The notes beneath the pieces were generated by a model, which was given only the letters and a program-made list of their open reading frames with translations, ran no database searches and was not told where the DNA came from. Position numbers and translations under genes: made by a program. Shown in pieces: positions 1-10,740 of a DNA stretch of 64,000 nt (position 1 is its first letter; the number at the start of each line of letters is the position of its first letter). This DNA comes from Tubulanus polymorphus (lineage: Eukaryota; Nemertea; Palaeonemertea; Tubulaniformes; Tubulanidae): positions 26,802,650 to 26,866,649 of the forward strand of contig NC_134026.1 in assembly GCF_964204645.1 (NCBI RefSeq). Reading direction: 5' to 3'.

Positions 1-292
1 ATTTCCCATAAATATCAATGTATTAACACGATTTGTTACTTACTTAATTATTGAATGATTAGGTGAGTTGCGCCGAGCATATATTAAATGATTTATCGTG
101 TTGGGCCTTTTTCATTAGAATACTTATAGTTATGTCTCGACTTCTGTCCCATTCGATGACAAGCTACAAGAGGATGGCATTTTACCACTCCGACTTGGAG
201 AGGAATCTCACAAAGTATAAACAGACGACAAAATATCACGGAAAGTTATGAAATTGATATCATTTTTTGATAATAACCTTTCATAAAGTATT
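1..292. other. AT-rich sequence, no gene seen
   Basis: No coding signal, repeat or RNA gene is visible. One 62-codon open frame at 63-251 is within what chance gives in AT-rich DNA, and it has no recognisable motif. Confidence 0.5.
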
Positions 293-514
293 AGGCCAAA
301 AAAAATTGATACCTTGTTTCTCCGCTCTGCTGAGCTTAAATGTTGACCCGGCCGGCCGCCTATCTACCCTATACATTACTTTTTTTTAAATCGTGATCAA
401 TTTCACCATAACAGACCCGGCCGCTATAGAAATGAACTGTTTATAAATTTTATCATACTTTACAAAAATGACCCGGCCGCTGCGGAGAAACAAGGTATCA
501 TTTTTGTTTAGCCT
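293..514. mobile_element. Short palindromic (MITE-like) element with 33-bp terminal inverted repeats
   Basis: The left end (293-325) and right end (482-514) are inverted copies of each other over 33 bp with a few mismatches, sharing the core GATACCTTGTTTCTCCGC. The ends read AGGC/GCCT next to TA dinucleotides on both sides, which would fit a TA target duplication, as in Tc1/mariner-type elements. It carries no ORF, so it would be non-autonomous. The interior holds three copies of GACCCGGCCG (345-354, 414-423, 470-479), strikingly GC-rich against the AT-rich surroundings. The family is not recognised. The inverted ends are seen directly; transposon origin is inferred. Confidence 0.7.
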
Positions 515-1045
515 AATCATAATCATTCTACATGTGTAATAAGCATTTTGAACCATTTTTATCAGACAATATCATAGCTTGGTTTTTTATAGTAAAAGTG
601 ATTATGACTTTACAAATAACATTTTGATTGTATATACTTTAACACTGGATGAATAGCACGTACAATTAATTGCATTTACAAAATTCATGTGAGAGTCGGT
701 CTCAAAAGAATCATTATTCAACGCTGCTGATTCACACACAACAGTTCAAGTTTTTATTCACCAATTTACCCATATTTGTGAAAATATTTATATTTAGGTA
801 CAGATTGAAAGCCTTTGAGCCTATATTTGTGTATCATATAAAGACGTACATTTAAGCCTGAAAATTCAGCGCAATTATTACTGTGTTTGCGGGCGGTCAA
901 TGAATAAATTTTGAATGGACGCTACTCGTAATTCGTCCATGAAATTTAATCTTTTGGTTCAACAAAACGATGTCAAAACAACAGTACTAGTAGCAAGAGG
1001 TTATAATCTATATACGAATGTATTCAGAATCAAACTTTATGAAAC
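515..1045. other. Intergenic / 3' flank of the profilin gene
   Basis: This is the downstream side of the minus-strand profilin gene. Possible minus-strand polyadenylation signals are ATTAAA (plus positions 945-950, about 95 nt past the stop) and AATAAA (753-758). No other gene is visible. Confidence 0.4.
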
Positions 1046-1438
1046 TCAAAAATATTTGTCTCTCAAAAAGTCCCCTAATCTTACGACGGCATTGCCACAA
1101 TTAGTGATGTGATATGGTTCTTCGTATGTTCCAACGATGAGACAGGTTTTACATCTTGAGATTGTGCATCCCGTGTTGAATGATTTGGCAACCATCACAT
1201 CTGGTAAAATCCTGATAACTGTGTAATGTACACCATTCACAAAAATACCGGTACGAAAAACTTCCTCAGAATCTAAAAATCCGCTTCCAATGTGTTTGAT
1301 TTCCTCGTGGCTAAGCCCAAATCCATCAGTAGATGCCCACTTCTGACCTCTGATGCTGTAAATGGCACACTTTGTAACATAACCAGTAGATGTAAGACAC
1401 TGGTCTAAAATATCCAACCAAGATGTAATTTTTGACAT
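1046..1438 (-). CDS. PFN: Profilin, intronless, 130 aa
   Basis: Profilin binds monomeric actin, exchanges its nucleotide and delivers actin-ATP to proline-rich elongators such as formins in the cytoplasm. The reading frame gives a full-length profilin fold: N-terminal helix with Trp7, the strand with Trp34 (usual profilin Trp31 position), the GIFVNGVHYTVIR strand pair, the VGTYEEP strand, and the C-terminal helix with the family LGD-F-L motif near residue 121. The aromatic residues that form the poly-proline groove (Trp7, Trp34, C-terminal Tyr/Phe) are present. Length 130 aa is normal (126-140). I chose the Met at 1438 because it gives the usual N-terminus. An in-frame Met at 1459 sits in a stronger GCGATGG context and would add seven residues. 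There is no intron in the coding part, unlike many animal profilins, so a retrocopy origin is possible. It resembles both the compact invertebrate profilins and PFN4; the subtype is not settled. Confidence 0.85.
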   Translation of the reverse strand: MSKITSWLDILDQCLTSTGYVTKCAIYSIRGQKWASTDGFGLSHEEIKHIGSGFLDSEEVFRTGIFVNGVHYTVIRILPDVMVAKSFNTGCTISRCKTCLIVGTYEEPYHITNCGNAVVRLGDFLRDKYF

Positions 1439-1684
1439 GATGGCCTCAGCCAGTACCATCGCCCGCTCGACGCAAAAAAAACGACCAATATATATGTATT
1501 CCAACTAGTGTTCGTGTACTTCTGTTATTTGAGTTAAGAAACAGCCACTTAACCGATAAAAAGGTCCGACCAGAAATTGAAAACCGATGTCGGCTTTTTT
1601 TTTGCTGTAAAATGACGTCAATCACAAATGAATGAGATCAAGAGTCGATTTAAGCCTCTTCGAGGACGCGCGCGTAGAAATCGT
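1439..1684. promoter_or_regulatory. Head-to-head profilin / CSE1L promoter region with a full CRE
   Basis: The profilin start (minus) and the probable first non-coding exon of CSE1L (plus) are at most about 250 bp apart. The interval contains the palindromic cAMP-response element TGACGTCA at 1613-1620 and a CpG-rich patch at about 1668-1679. A good 5' splice site (GTGAGT) at 1685-1690 is the probable end of the non-coding first exon of CSE1L. No TATA box is evident. Shared regulation of the two genes is inferred from spacing only. Confidence 0.5.
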
Positions 1685-2571
1685 GTGAGTGCTATTTTCT
1701 ATATTTTCATATGCGTTCATAATTTTAGAAACAAATTTGTTTCGCAACATTAATCTTGGCTTTCATTAGTTTTAAACACTAATCAGAAACTTAATGAGAG
1801 TTTGGCAATGAAGTTGGTTACAATCGAACTATACTCCATACTGTAATTGAAAATGCAATAATATGGGATTCGACCATCCACAGTACATTAGTAGACCGGG
1901 CAATATGCAATAGAATCTAATCACCACCCCGTTAGTACAGGCGCCATATTCCTAATTCAGGAACCGGCACGAAGAATTAATTTTGAATTAAGTGGCGTAT
2001 TTTCTCGGGTAAAATTTGTGTTGAAAAGATCTGCTTCAAATTCTGAAATTTGAGAAAATATATATCGATATTTGTAACTGTTATGTGGTGCAATTCCGGG
2101 TTTATTGCGCAGACTCTTAATGAGTAACGTTCGTTCACCACTCACCACCCGTCTTTTTTACTAAATTCAATACAATTTTATTGTCAATTAGTATATGCTT
2201 GGAGTAATCAGACTTCAGTCCAAGTCGAAGTGACTGCAGTAAAGGTGTCCCTGATTGAAAAGTCGAAAATACCTAAGCTAAACATTTATTCCTAATCCTC
2301 AGTGATAAGAATTACAGTTACTACTTAACAATACAAAATATTCACTTGTTTCGGTGACCAGCACCAGCCCACGTCAAAAAGTGGCTTGCAATACCTCTGC
2401 ACCAGTGCTCTTGTTGCGCCATCAATATGCTTGTCTGGGTTTATATCTTGAATTTTGCTCCACTTGAGCTCTGTGATGCATGGGGCCATGTGAATTAAAA
2501 CCAATTAGAATAGATAATCAGTTGTAATAATCCACTTCCCATTTATTAATTAATGAAATGTTTTATTATAG
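1685..2571 (+). other. Probable 5'-UTR intron of CSE1L
   Basis: A consensus donor (GTGAGT at 1685) and an acceptor (TTTTATTATAG ending at 2571) bracket this 887-bp stretch. The acceptor lies 11 nt before the CSE1L start codon, so at least one upstream non-coding exon is expected. The donor choice is inferred. No gene or repeat was seen inside. Confidence 0.45.
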
Positions 2572-2582
2572 CTTTGAAAGAA

Positions 2583-5500
2583 ATGGATTTTAATGAAGCA
2601 AATTTGCTAGTTCTGGTTGACTATTTAGGGAAAACTCTGTCCCCGAATTTGGAAGAAAGAAAATCTGGTACGTTGACTCTCTATCTCTGTGATTATTGCC
2701 GATCAAGACTCATTATTTCGACCAGTGATCACGCTAATGTACATGTATCTACTTGCAGCTGAGAAGTTTCTTGAATCTGTTGAAGGCTATAAGAATTATC
2801 CATTGCTTTTGCTCGAATTATTATCTAAGGATGGCCTCGAAGACGTTATTAGAGTTAGCGCAGCTGTCATGTTTAAAAACTACACAAAGAGAAATTGGAG
2901 AGTGGTGAGTAGAGAGATCTCTTTTAGTGCCCACTTGTACCCTCAAGTGCTGATGATTATTTTAAAATTTTGAAAAATTTCACCCCAGTGTGTCGCATGA
3001 CGGGCATACCACTAGTGCATCAACCTTGCAGTGCGGTGTATCATTAGTTACTATCATTAGCAGTGCGGTGTAGATACATGAAAAGGGTTAACGATGGGGT
3101 TTTCTACATTTTTGTACAGGTTGAAGATTCGCTTGATAAAATTCATGCGGACGATCGAGCCATCATCAAAGAGAGAATTGTTGATTTAATGCTTAAAAGT
3201 CCCGAAAAAATCCAAAGACAATTAAGTGATGCTATCAGCATAATAGGTCGAGAAGATTTCCCTAAAGATTGGCCTAATCTTATTGGAGAAATGGTTACCA
3301 AATTTCAAAGTGGTGACTTTCACATGATAAATGGTGTTTTGCGCACAGCTCATTCTATTTTCAAAAGGTATAATTGATTCTTTATGGTTAAAAAGTGCAC
3401 TTTTCATTTCTTGTTCATAATGATTTGACCATTTTTCGTTCAGATATCGTCATGAATTTAAGTCTCAAGAATTATGGACTGAAATAAAGTTCGTCCTCGA
3501 CAATTTTGCTGCACCTTTAACTATTCTTTTCGAGGTAACTTATCGTTCTTAGCGGTATTTGTAATTGAAGAGAGACAAAGAAAAGTCCATACTGGTGATT
3601 GTTTTATATTTCAGGCCACAATGCAGCTTGCCCAAACAAATGCTAACGATCCATCAGCGTTGAAAGTAATTTTTAGTTCACTTGTGCTTATTTGCAAGAT
3701 ATTCTACAGCTTAAACTTCCAGGTTTGTCGTCTTTCATCTTACCAACTGTTATTGGATTAACTTTTATGTGATTTGTGACTTAAGTTATTATGTTTACAG
3801 GATTTACCTGAACATTTTGAAGATAATATGGACAAATGGATGACTCATTTTCTAGCCCTTCTTACCGTTGATTATCAACTGCTCAAGACAGAGGTGAGTA
3901 AAGACTTTCGTCAACATACCTGACGGCAAATGATTGAAAATCTATATTCTTGAATTGTTTGGATTTTGGTAGGATGAAGATGAAGCAGGCCTTCTCGAAC
4001 AAGTTCGTTCTCAAGTTTGTGATAACGTCGGGCTTTATACTCAGAAATATGATGAAGAATTCTCACCACATTTGAAAAAGTTTGTTGAAGCTGTTTGGCA
4101 TTTGCTCGTTAACACCGGACCTCAACCTAAATATGATCTGGTCAGTGTTCTTTGTTATTACATGTTTGTGAAAAAAGTCCGTGAAATGAAGAAACTGGAT
4201 TTCGTACCGTACAAACTATATCAACTTTTTTTTAAATTTGTTTTTCAGTTAGTGAGTAATGCCATCCAGTTTTTGGCTTCAGTTGCTGATCGACCTCGCA
4301 ATAAAGAATTGTTTGCTTCACCAGATACATTACAGGGAATTTGTGAGAAAGTTATAGTGCCTAATATGAACTTCAGAAGTAAGATCTGTTTGCAGGAAAT
4401 AGATATGTAGCTGAACCATGTAATGATGTTGAGGTAACATAATAACAGCCTGTTACTTTCGTATAAATTTTCTTCAGAAGCTGATGGAGAACTATTCGAA
4501 GATAATCCCGATGAGTATATAAGAAAGGACATGGAAGGCTCAGGTATGTTGAGAGAATAGTCATTTGGTTGAAAACGTTAATAAAACTGAAATGATGTTC
4601 AATTGATATTGTTTTATTTTCACCTCATCAGATGTAGATACAAGGCGTCGTTCTGCTTGTGATTTAGTGAAGTCATTATCAAAACTGTTTGAAGGTCCGG
4701 TGATTGAAATTTTCTCAAAATATGTCAAACAGCTGTTAGATGTGTGTATTGTTGATTTCTCGTCATTTATCGTCGTATGTTTGTTTCATAATTCAGATGT
4801 TCGTAATGAGAACTTTTTACTTACAGGAATACAGCCAAAATCCAGCTGAAAACTGGGCAAAGAAAGACGCCGCTATTTATCTTGTTACTTCTTTAGCAGC
4901 TAAAGCAAAAACACAAAAAGTAAGTTACATAGTTGATGTAACAATGACCTCTCCAGCATGACGTACTTTAAAGATTTATGTTTTATGATTTCAGCTTGGT
5001 ATAACCCAAACGAGTGAACTTGTAAATATCACAGATTTCTTTAATTCTCACATTGTTCCTGATCTGACATCACCTAATGGTACTGTGTGTGTTTCTTATA
5101 GTAATCAACCCTTGCTGCGCATTATACAAATGCTTGAAAATACGATCATACTTTTGTAGTTGATGATTTGCCCGTCTTAAAAGCTGATGCTATGAAATAC
5201 GTGATGATATTTCGAAATCAGCTGTCCACCGATATCCTCATAGCTAGTGTACCTCTCCTCGTTAAACATCTGCCGGCTAAGAGTCACGTTGTTCATAGTT
5301 ATGCGGCATATGCATTGGAAAGATTGCTCACTGTTAAAGGTGCACACGGTGGCCCTGCGTAAGTAGATTTACTTCCTCCGTAAGCTGGGGTTTCGAACCT
5401 GATAGTATCAAGACACTGCCACTATAAAAATCCGGCTTGAATTTTCGCAGTGTGCATTAAGATGCTCAGCTTCCCAGCCACGGTAGATTCCAGCCACGGG

Positions 5501-8024
5501 AGATTGTACATTAGCCACGTTTGTGTTCATTGAATTGTTACTGCGAATAGTCCATTATTTTCTGCACTGACTGTAAACTGGTATTCTTTTGTTCGTATTA
5601 GTGTTTCAAAGCAGACAATATTGGATGGAAACATTAAGGAGCTCTTGCAGAACCTTTTCAGTGTAATGGATCAATCTGGATCTGAAGAAAATGAATACGC
5701 AATGAAAGGTTAGCAGCATGCTTTTCAAAAGTCGGTTTTGTATTTCGGAAAGGTGTTGAGATGTTTTAAGCTTTACTTTCTGATTTGTTCAGCTTTGATG
5801 AGAACATTTTCATTGCTCCAAGAAAGTGTTTTGCCTTATGTGTCGATCATAATGGAAAATTTGGCTCAGAAGTTGATTGTCGTTAGCAAGGTGAGTTAGT
5901 AATTAGATTTTCTCTAAATATTTGATTTGATATATACTGACATTGTCTCAGAAGACTATAACGTCTGTTTACAATGACATTTTTATTTTGTATATTCAAA
6001 TCATTCAAAGTATTCAAATTGTATATGTTTCTGTTACAGAACCCAAGCAAACCGCATTTCAACCACTATCTATTTGAGTCATTGTGTGTTGTTATTCGAA
6101 GTACTTGTAAAGTACAACCTACAGCCGTTTCAACATTTGAAGGCGTACTTTTCTCTTCATTTGAAAAGATTATACAGGAAGATGTACAAGGTATGATGTA
6201 ATGTGCCGATATGGATGAATTTCAACTGAATTCAGTATCGGTATGTACATGGGTGATTTGTTTTTCAGAATTTATACCGTATGTGTTCCAAATAATGTCT
6301 CTGTTACTGGAAATGCATTGTGTTGGTGTACCTGATGTATATATGACTATATTCCCATTCTTGCTGACACCAGACCTTTGGGAGAGATTGGGCAATATAC
6401 CTCCATTGGTGCGACTCCTACAAGCATTTATTGAAAAAGGCGCAAATCAGATACCTGCAGACAAAGTGGTATGTCATAGACTTCATGTTTTGATCCGTTT
6501 TGATGATATCGACCCTATTTGTGGTTTTCTTTTCCAGAGTGGTCTCCTTGGAGTGTTTCAAAAACTACTTGCTTCTAAATCTAATGATCATGAAGGGTTC
6601 TATCTGATTAATGCAATGATTGAACACTTGCCGCAGTAAGCACCATTTTAATTTGATATCCATGCTTTTGTAAGTTTTCAATCAAGTACCATTCTCTAAT
6701 CTTCAATACTATTTTTTTTGCAGAAATATCATGGGTCAGTACTTGAAGCAGGTCTTCATTCTACTGTTTAAGAGGCTAATGGGTTCCAAGACAACTAAAT
6801 TTGTGAAAAGTAAGTCGCCCACTTGCCATAATTTTCAACCAATCCAGTTGGTGATCCATTTTGAAATGAATTTTAATTAATTTCAGGTTTAATTGTATTT
6901 TTCTGCCTGTATTCGATTACATATGGAGGCTCATCTTTGATAGAAATGATTGATGGGATACAAGAAAAGTATGTCTTAAATCGCTTTAACTGCATCAACA
7001 ACAATGTGCTCAACCAGTCTGGTGTTAATTTGAATTTCTCATTTTCTAGTTTCTTTGGAACAGTTATTGAAAAAGTATTGATTAGCGATGTACAGAAAAT
7101 TTCTGGACGTATAGAAAAGAAAATATGTGCTGTTGGCCTGACAAAAATTCTTACAGAAGCCCCAGTGATGTTACAGTCTTATGACAAATTTTGGTATAGA
7201 ATTTCTATGAGTCGTGAATATGTGAAAATATAGCATAATTAGAGTTCTTAACCATTTTATGGTAAATATGGATTTCAGGGCACCACTTCTACAAACTCTG
7301 ATTGGTCTCTTTGAATTACCAGAAGATACAACAATTCCAGACGATGAACATTTTATTGAGATTGAAGATACATCGGGTTTGTTTAAGAAATATTCTATCA
7401 TTACAATTTGTTTACTATTTTTGAAAGCAAATGCAAGTACCGCATATGTCTATATTGAACAGGATATCAGACCTCATATTCGAGACTAATGTTTGCTGGA
7501 AAATCAGAACGGGATCCTTGCCATGCAGTTGCCGATATGAAATTAAACTTAGCCAAGTCTTTAGAAAAACTTTCTATTGGTAATCCAGGAAAGGTTAGTT
7601 GAAAACTTTGTACAATTTCTTTACAATTTCTTCTTATTTTTGGTCGACCTCAGTAAATCCATCCTTGGATGTTGAACCTCATTGTAGTGAACCCGTTTAT
7701 TACAATGATTTCCAGCATGTCTTAACTATGATATCAGTCAATCAAGCTTTGACTAATACAAAACCAATTTAATACGACAATTACACTTTTGCAATATTTG
7801 TGAGGTTCCACTAGTTTATATGGATTATTATCTGTTAAACCACTTTAAAAAACTTGGTCGGGAGTGATACAGGTTAAGCGAGGTACCACTTTGGTGATGA
7901 GGTTTATTATGCCAATTTCTGTTTTCTTTTTTAGCTGCAGCCTCTTATTTCATCCAGTTTACAACCAGAAGCTTTCAATTTCTTACAACACTATCTGAAT
8001 GCGGCAAGTGTCACTCTTGCATGA
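2583..8024 (+). CDS. CSE1L: Exportin-2 (CSE1L/CAS/XPO2), importin-alpha re-export receptor, 24 coding exons, 968 aa
   Basis: CSE1L is the importin-beta-family karyopherin that, with RanGTP, carries importin-alpha back from nucleus to cytoplasm after cargo release. The assembled protein matches the family along its whole length: the importin-beta N-terminal domain with AEKFLESVEG (about residues 29-38) and FKNYTKRNWR, then SDAISIIGREDFP (113-125), the block SGDFHMINGVLRTAHS, DEEFSPHLKKFVEAVW, VSNAIQFLASV, KDAAIYLVTSLAAKA, NPSKPHFNHYLFES, FIPYVFQIMSLLLEM, EKKICAVG-TK, LIGLFELPED and the terminal LNAASVTLA. Length 968 is close to the animal norm of about 970. The Met at 2583 (AGAAATGG) gives the standard N-terminus. 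Every splice junction keeps frame and no lesion is seen, so the gene looks intact and functional. Identification is very secure; exon borders were placed by eye. Confidence 0.97.
2583..8024 (+). other. CSE1L: Exon map of CSE1L
   Basis: Coding exons: 2583-2667, 2759-2904, 3120-3367, 3444-3534, 3615-3722, 3801-3893, 3973-4140, 4249-4378, 4478-4543, 4632-4741, 4827-4919, 4995-5079, 5160-5358, 5602-5708, 5793-5890, 6040-6190, 6269-6468, 6538-6635, 6724-6809, 6887-6968, 7050-7193, 7279-7376, 7463-7593, 7935-8024. All introns are GT-AG. The sum is 2907 nt, exactly 969 codons including the stop, and phases agree at each of the 23 junctions. Most introns are 65-245 bp; the largest is the last (7594-7934, 341 bp). 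Intron 13 (5359-5601) holds a 16-bp tandem duplication at 5474-5505. Confidence 0.9.
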
Positions 8025-8460
8025 TGAATATACCTGCTAAAACACATTGTGCTGAACGATATTGAACATTTCGCGATAGCATGTGATGCTTTTGCTAAAT
8101 ACATTGTATCCCGCTAATTTTTTACAACATACAGTGTATCTTGACTGGTTACAGAATCGTGAAGGAAAAAATTGACTAAGCATTACAGTGGAACGTTGTA
8201 ACGACTACAGCTATAAAGCCAGAATTTCGTCCCAAATAGAACAACTTCAATAATCTGATACTGAATATAACGGACTATCGGCCATAATGAACAGATTCGT
8301 TGGTCCCCTAGTTCACTGAGGTTCCACTGTTTTGTCAAACAGCATTGTATTCCATTTGTATATCAGTGACTTGTTCCGAATCTTAGATATGGGAATAGAT
8401 TGGTCTTTATTAATGTTCATTGTTTATCTAAAGTCAATAAATACCCATTCTGCAAAGTAT
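8025..8460 (+). terminator. CSE1L 3' UTR with AATAAA signal
   Basis: The stop codon is at 8022-8024. The first convincing polyadenylation signal on this strand is AATAAA at 8436-8441, followed by a T/G-rich stretch (TTGAGTTCTTGTTGTTG, from 8460), which predicts cleavage near 8455-8465 and a 3' UTR of about 430 nt. Confidence 0.65.
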
Positions 8461-9240
8461 TGAGTTCTTGTTGTTGATATCGTGTTCGAGTATACAAAAT
8501 TTGGAAGTTTTGAATGACTAAAGGATCCAAAATCAGATTGGTTTAATTTCATGATTGTATACCTTCATAATCTCTGTATCGAGACAATCTATCCAGTATC
8601 ATTAGCAATCTGTATTCTTAGGCACTGATTTGTGCTTGCTTTTCGCCAAAGTAGATCAAGTTTCTACGTCGATACAATTATACATTTAAAAAGAATGAAA
8701 GATGTTATAGAAAAACTGCCAGTTGAGTATTTTCAGTGCTGTTTTAAGGGAATTTTTTTGGAACCCGGCCCGCAAGTCGGTAAGATACAGCTACAGCTGT
8801 TCAAAGACTCTGGCAAGTGAGTACTTGGTTAGTTCACGTTTCCTCCGCTATCGTTATACATAGGGGCAGCACTAGACGGTTCAGATCGCAATTCTTAATC
8901 GACTAATGCTTTATTTAATGAAATCATTCTCTTGGTTAATTGAAACTTTGAAGCTTTCTAAATAAAACGGATTCTTCATTTTTTTATAATTTGGTAAAAT
9001 AGCTTAGAATTAAATCAATGCGCATCCAGTCTGTTCATGCATAGAACTAGTTATAAAGTTAGTATGATGAGCAGTTACAATGTCAAGCATCGGCACATAC
9101 TTCTTTTGCAGCACTAAGTGTTAACTTTTGCTGAAGCCTACTATGAAAACCCTTGCAGTAAAAATCACTGCTCTTCTATCTTGATATCTCCAAACATTTC
9201 TGAGAAATAATTTCACGAAAAATTCAATTTATCTTAAAGA
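8461..9240. other. Convergent intergenic region between CSE1L and OST4
   Basis: The region lies between the two converging 3' ends. A 62-codon open frame at 8632-8820 has no recognisable motif and is unsupported. No RNA gene or repeat was seen. Confidence 0.5.
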
Positions 9241-9246
9241 TTTATT
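9241..9246 (-). terminator. AATAAA polyadenylation signal of OST4
   Basis: TTTATT on the plus strand is AATAAA on the minus strand, about 240 nt beyond the OST4 stop codon. It is the first canonical signal I find downstream of that gene. Confidence 0.5.
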
Positions 9247-9483
9247 CTTATAAATAAATTATACAATGATAATATTTGAATGTAAGTAATGAAGTTATTT
9301 TCAAAAATGCAGAGGGAACATTAATGGAGATTGGAGGCTTGCACTTCATCTTGGCCGTGTCCTCTTTTATGATCTGAAAGTAGAAGTTGGAAGCTATTTA
9401 TAAAATATTGCTATCACATACAAGGACAGGACCCATGAAGAATTTGAAGGTTGATATGACAGGTTATCCACCTTTTTAGCAGC

Positions 9484-9594
9484 CTATTGCAGTTTAGGGT
9501 TGTTGACCGATACATAGTGATAGAGTACCACCAGCAAGAACAGGCTCACACCCAGAATATTGGCGAATACAGCTAGTTGCACATCGGTAATCAT
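9484..9594 (-). CDS. OST4: OST4, smallest subunit of the oligosaccharyltransferase complex, 36 aa
   Basis: OST4 is a single-pass mini-protein of the ER membrane that holds the catalytic STT3 subunit together with the rest of the oligosaccharyltransferase complex, which attaches N-glycans to nascent proteins. The 36-residue frame begins [16 protein letters not shown], continues through a hydrophobic helix ([14 protein letters not shown], about residues 17-30) and ends NNPKLQ. This is almost residue for residue the animal OST4 pattern, whose usual length is 36-38. A 3' splice site (CGTTTTAG) ends one base before the ATG, so the 5' UTR is spliced. The gene is below common ORF length cut-offs and would be missed by a length-based search. 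It converges on CSE1L. The identification is secure because almost every position matches the family. Confidence 0.93.
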   Translation of the reverse strand: MITDVQLAVFANILGVSLFLLVVLYHYVSVNNPKLQ

Positions 9595-9595
9595 T

Positions 9596-10516
9596 CTAAA
9601 ACGAAAAAGAGTAACAAAACTAGATACATTAGGTACCATAAAGAACAACAAGGCTACAGTCAGTGCGCCCGGGCAGTGGCATGCAACTAACTGCTAATGT
9701 CTATTTATTAATTGATGAGACCTGTTTTTCTTGGATATTTTGCTTACTTTTTGGGGTACATACCTCATTTATGTCTTAACAGAATGCCAAAAATCGCGGA
9801 CAACAACTGAATATCCGATATATTTCCAGTTCTGTACCAATTAGATCGATTGGCAAAAAGACTCCTTAAGTCCAGTTGAATGAGAGAGAAAATCCTCCAT
9901 TTTGTCAAATTTCTTGGATTTGAACATTGTTACCATGCCTACGCCACCCTGATTTAGTTGTTGAGACCCACAAGAAAAATAACTTCATTTAGTAGGCATG
10001 GTGACAATGTAAAAATTCAAGAAATTTCACAAAATGGAGGATTTTCTCTCTCATTCAACTGGACTTAAGGAGTCTTTTTGCCAATCCATCTAATTGGTAC
10101 AGAACTGGAAATATATCGGATATTCAGTTGTTGTCCGCGATTTTTGGCATTCTGTTAAGACATAAATGAGGTATGTACCCCAAAAAGTAAGCAAAATATC
10201 CAAGAAAAACAGGTCTCATCAATTAATAAATAGACATTAGTCAAGACGAATGCAGAGCGCATTTGTTTGAAATCGGAATTATTCCAAATAAACCTAATAC
10301 GCTCAATCAAAAGGACGCAGCTCCCCACTAAAATTAATAAAAGTGTAAAATTTCATTTCTGCTGGGCCTACCTCCTCGACCTCAGCTCAATTCTCAGAAT
10401 TGAATTGAGTGAGTTTATTTAGAAATTTCTACCTCACTCAATATCTGACTGTAATTCGTACACAGTATTGAATTAATGAACATGCACTCTAGAAAAATAG
10501 TTCTCGTCATTTTTAC
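9596..10516 (-). other. Inferred 5'-UTR intron of OST4
   Basis: The acceptor AG abuts the OST4 coding exon at 9596. A matching minus-strand donor, AAG followed by GTAAAA, lies with its GT at 10516-10515. If this pair is used, the intron is 921 nt and contains the whole fold-back element at 9694-10240. The acceptor is well supported; the donor is a choice among several possible sites. Confidence 0.45.
9694..10240. mobile_element. Fold-back (long-TIR MITE-like) element, two 249-bp arms
   Basis: The left arm (9694-9942) and right arm (9992-10240) are inverted copies separated by a 49-bp spacer. The outer part of the arms, more than 150 bp, matches perfectly. I count six mismatches, all in the inner 80 bp. 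The tips sit in CTAATG/CATTAG, so a TA target duplication with termini beginning ATGTCTATTTATT is possible. There is no ORF, so it would be non-autonomous. The high arm identity indicates recent insertion or arm-to-arm conversion. The palindrome is seen directly; the transposon class is inferred. Confidence 0.85.
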
Positions 10517-10740
10517 CTTGTTGCTTTTACAGTGTTTTAACGTCCGAAATCTTAAAATATATTCAGTAGACCTGTGTACACCGCCGGTACGATTTTTGTA
10601 CAATTTTAGCTTGTACGTGTAACAAAATGGCGTCGTGTCACATGATCAACACAAAATAGGTCACATGGTTTGAAAATGGCCGCTGGTCATGATAGACAGC
10701 GCTCGTTCGTTCAAGCATTGCAAGGTTGGTCAAATTCAAT
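10517..10740 (-). promoter_or_regulatory. Probable first exon and TATA-less promoter of OST4
   Basis: On the minus strand this region carries two GCCATTTT motifs (plus AAAATGGC at 10624-10631 and 10673-10680), the typical YY1-type element of housekeeping promoters. It also has two CATGTGAC E-boxes (plus GTCACATG at 10637-10644 and 10660-10667). The motifs alternate within 60 bp. A non-coding first exon would lie just below them, ending at 10517. The arrangement fits a housekeeping promoter, but the start site itself is not visible. Confidence 0.5.
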
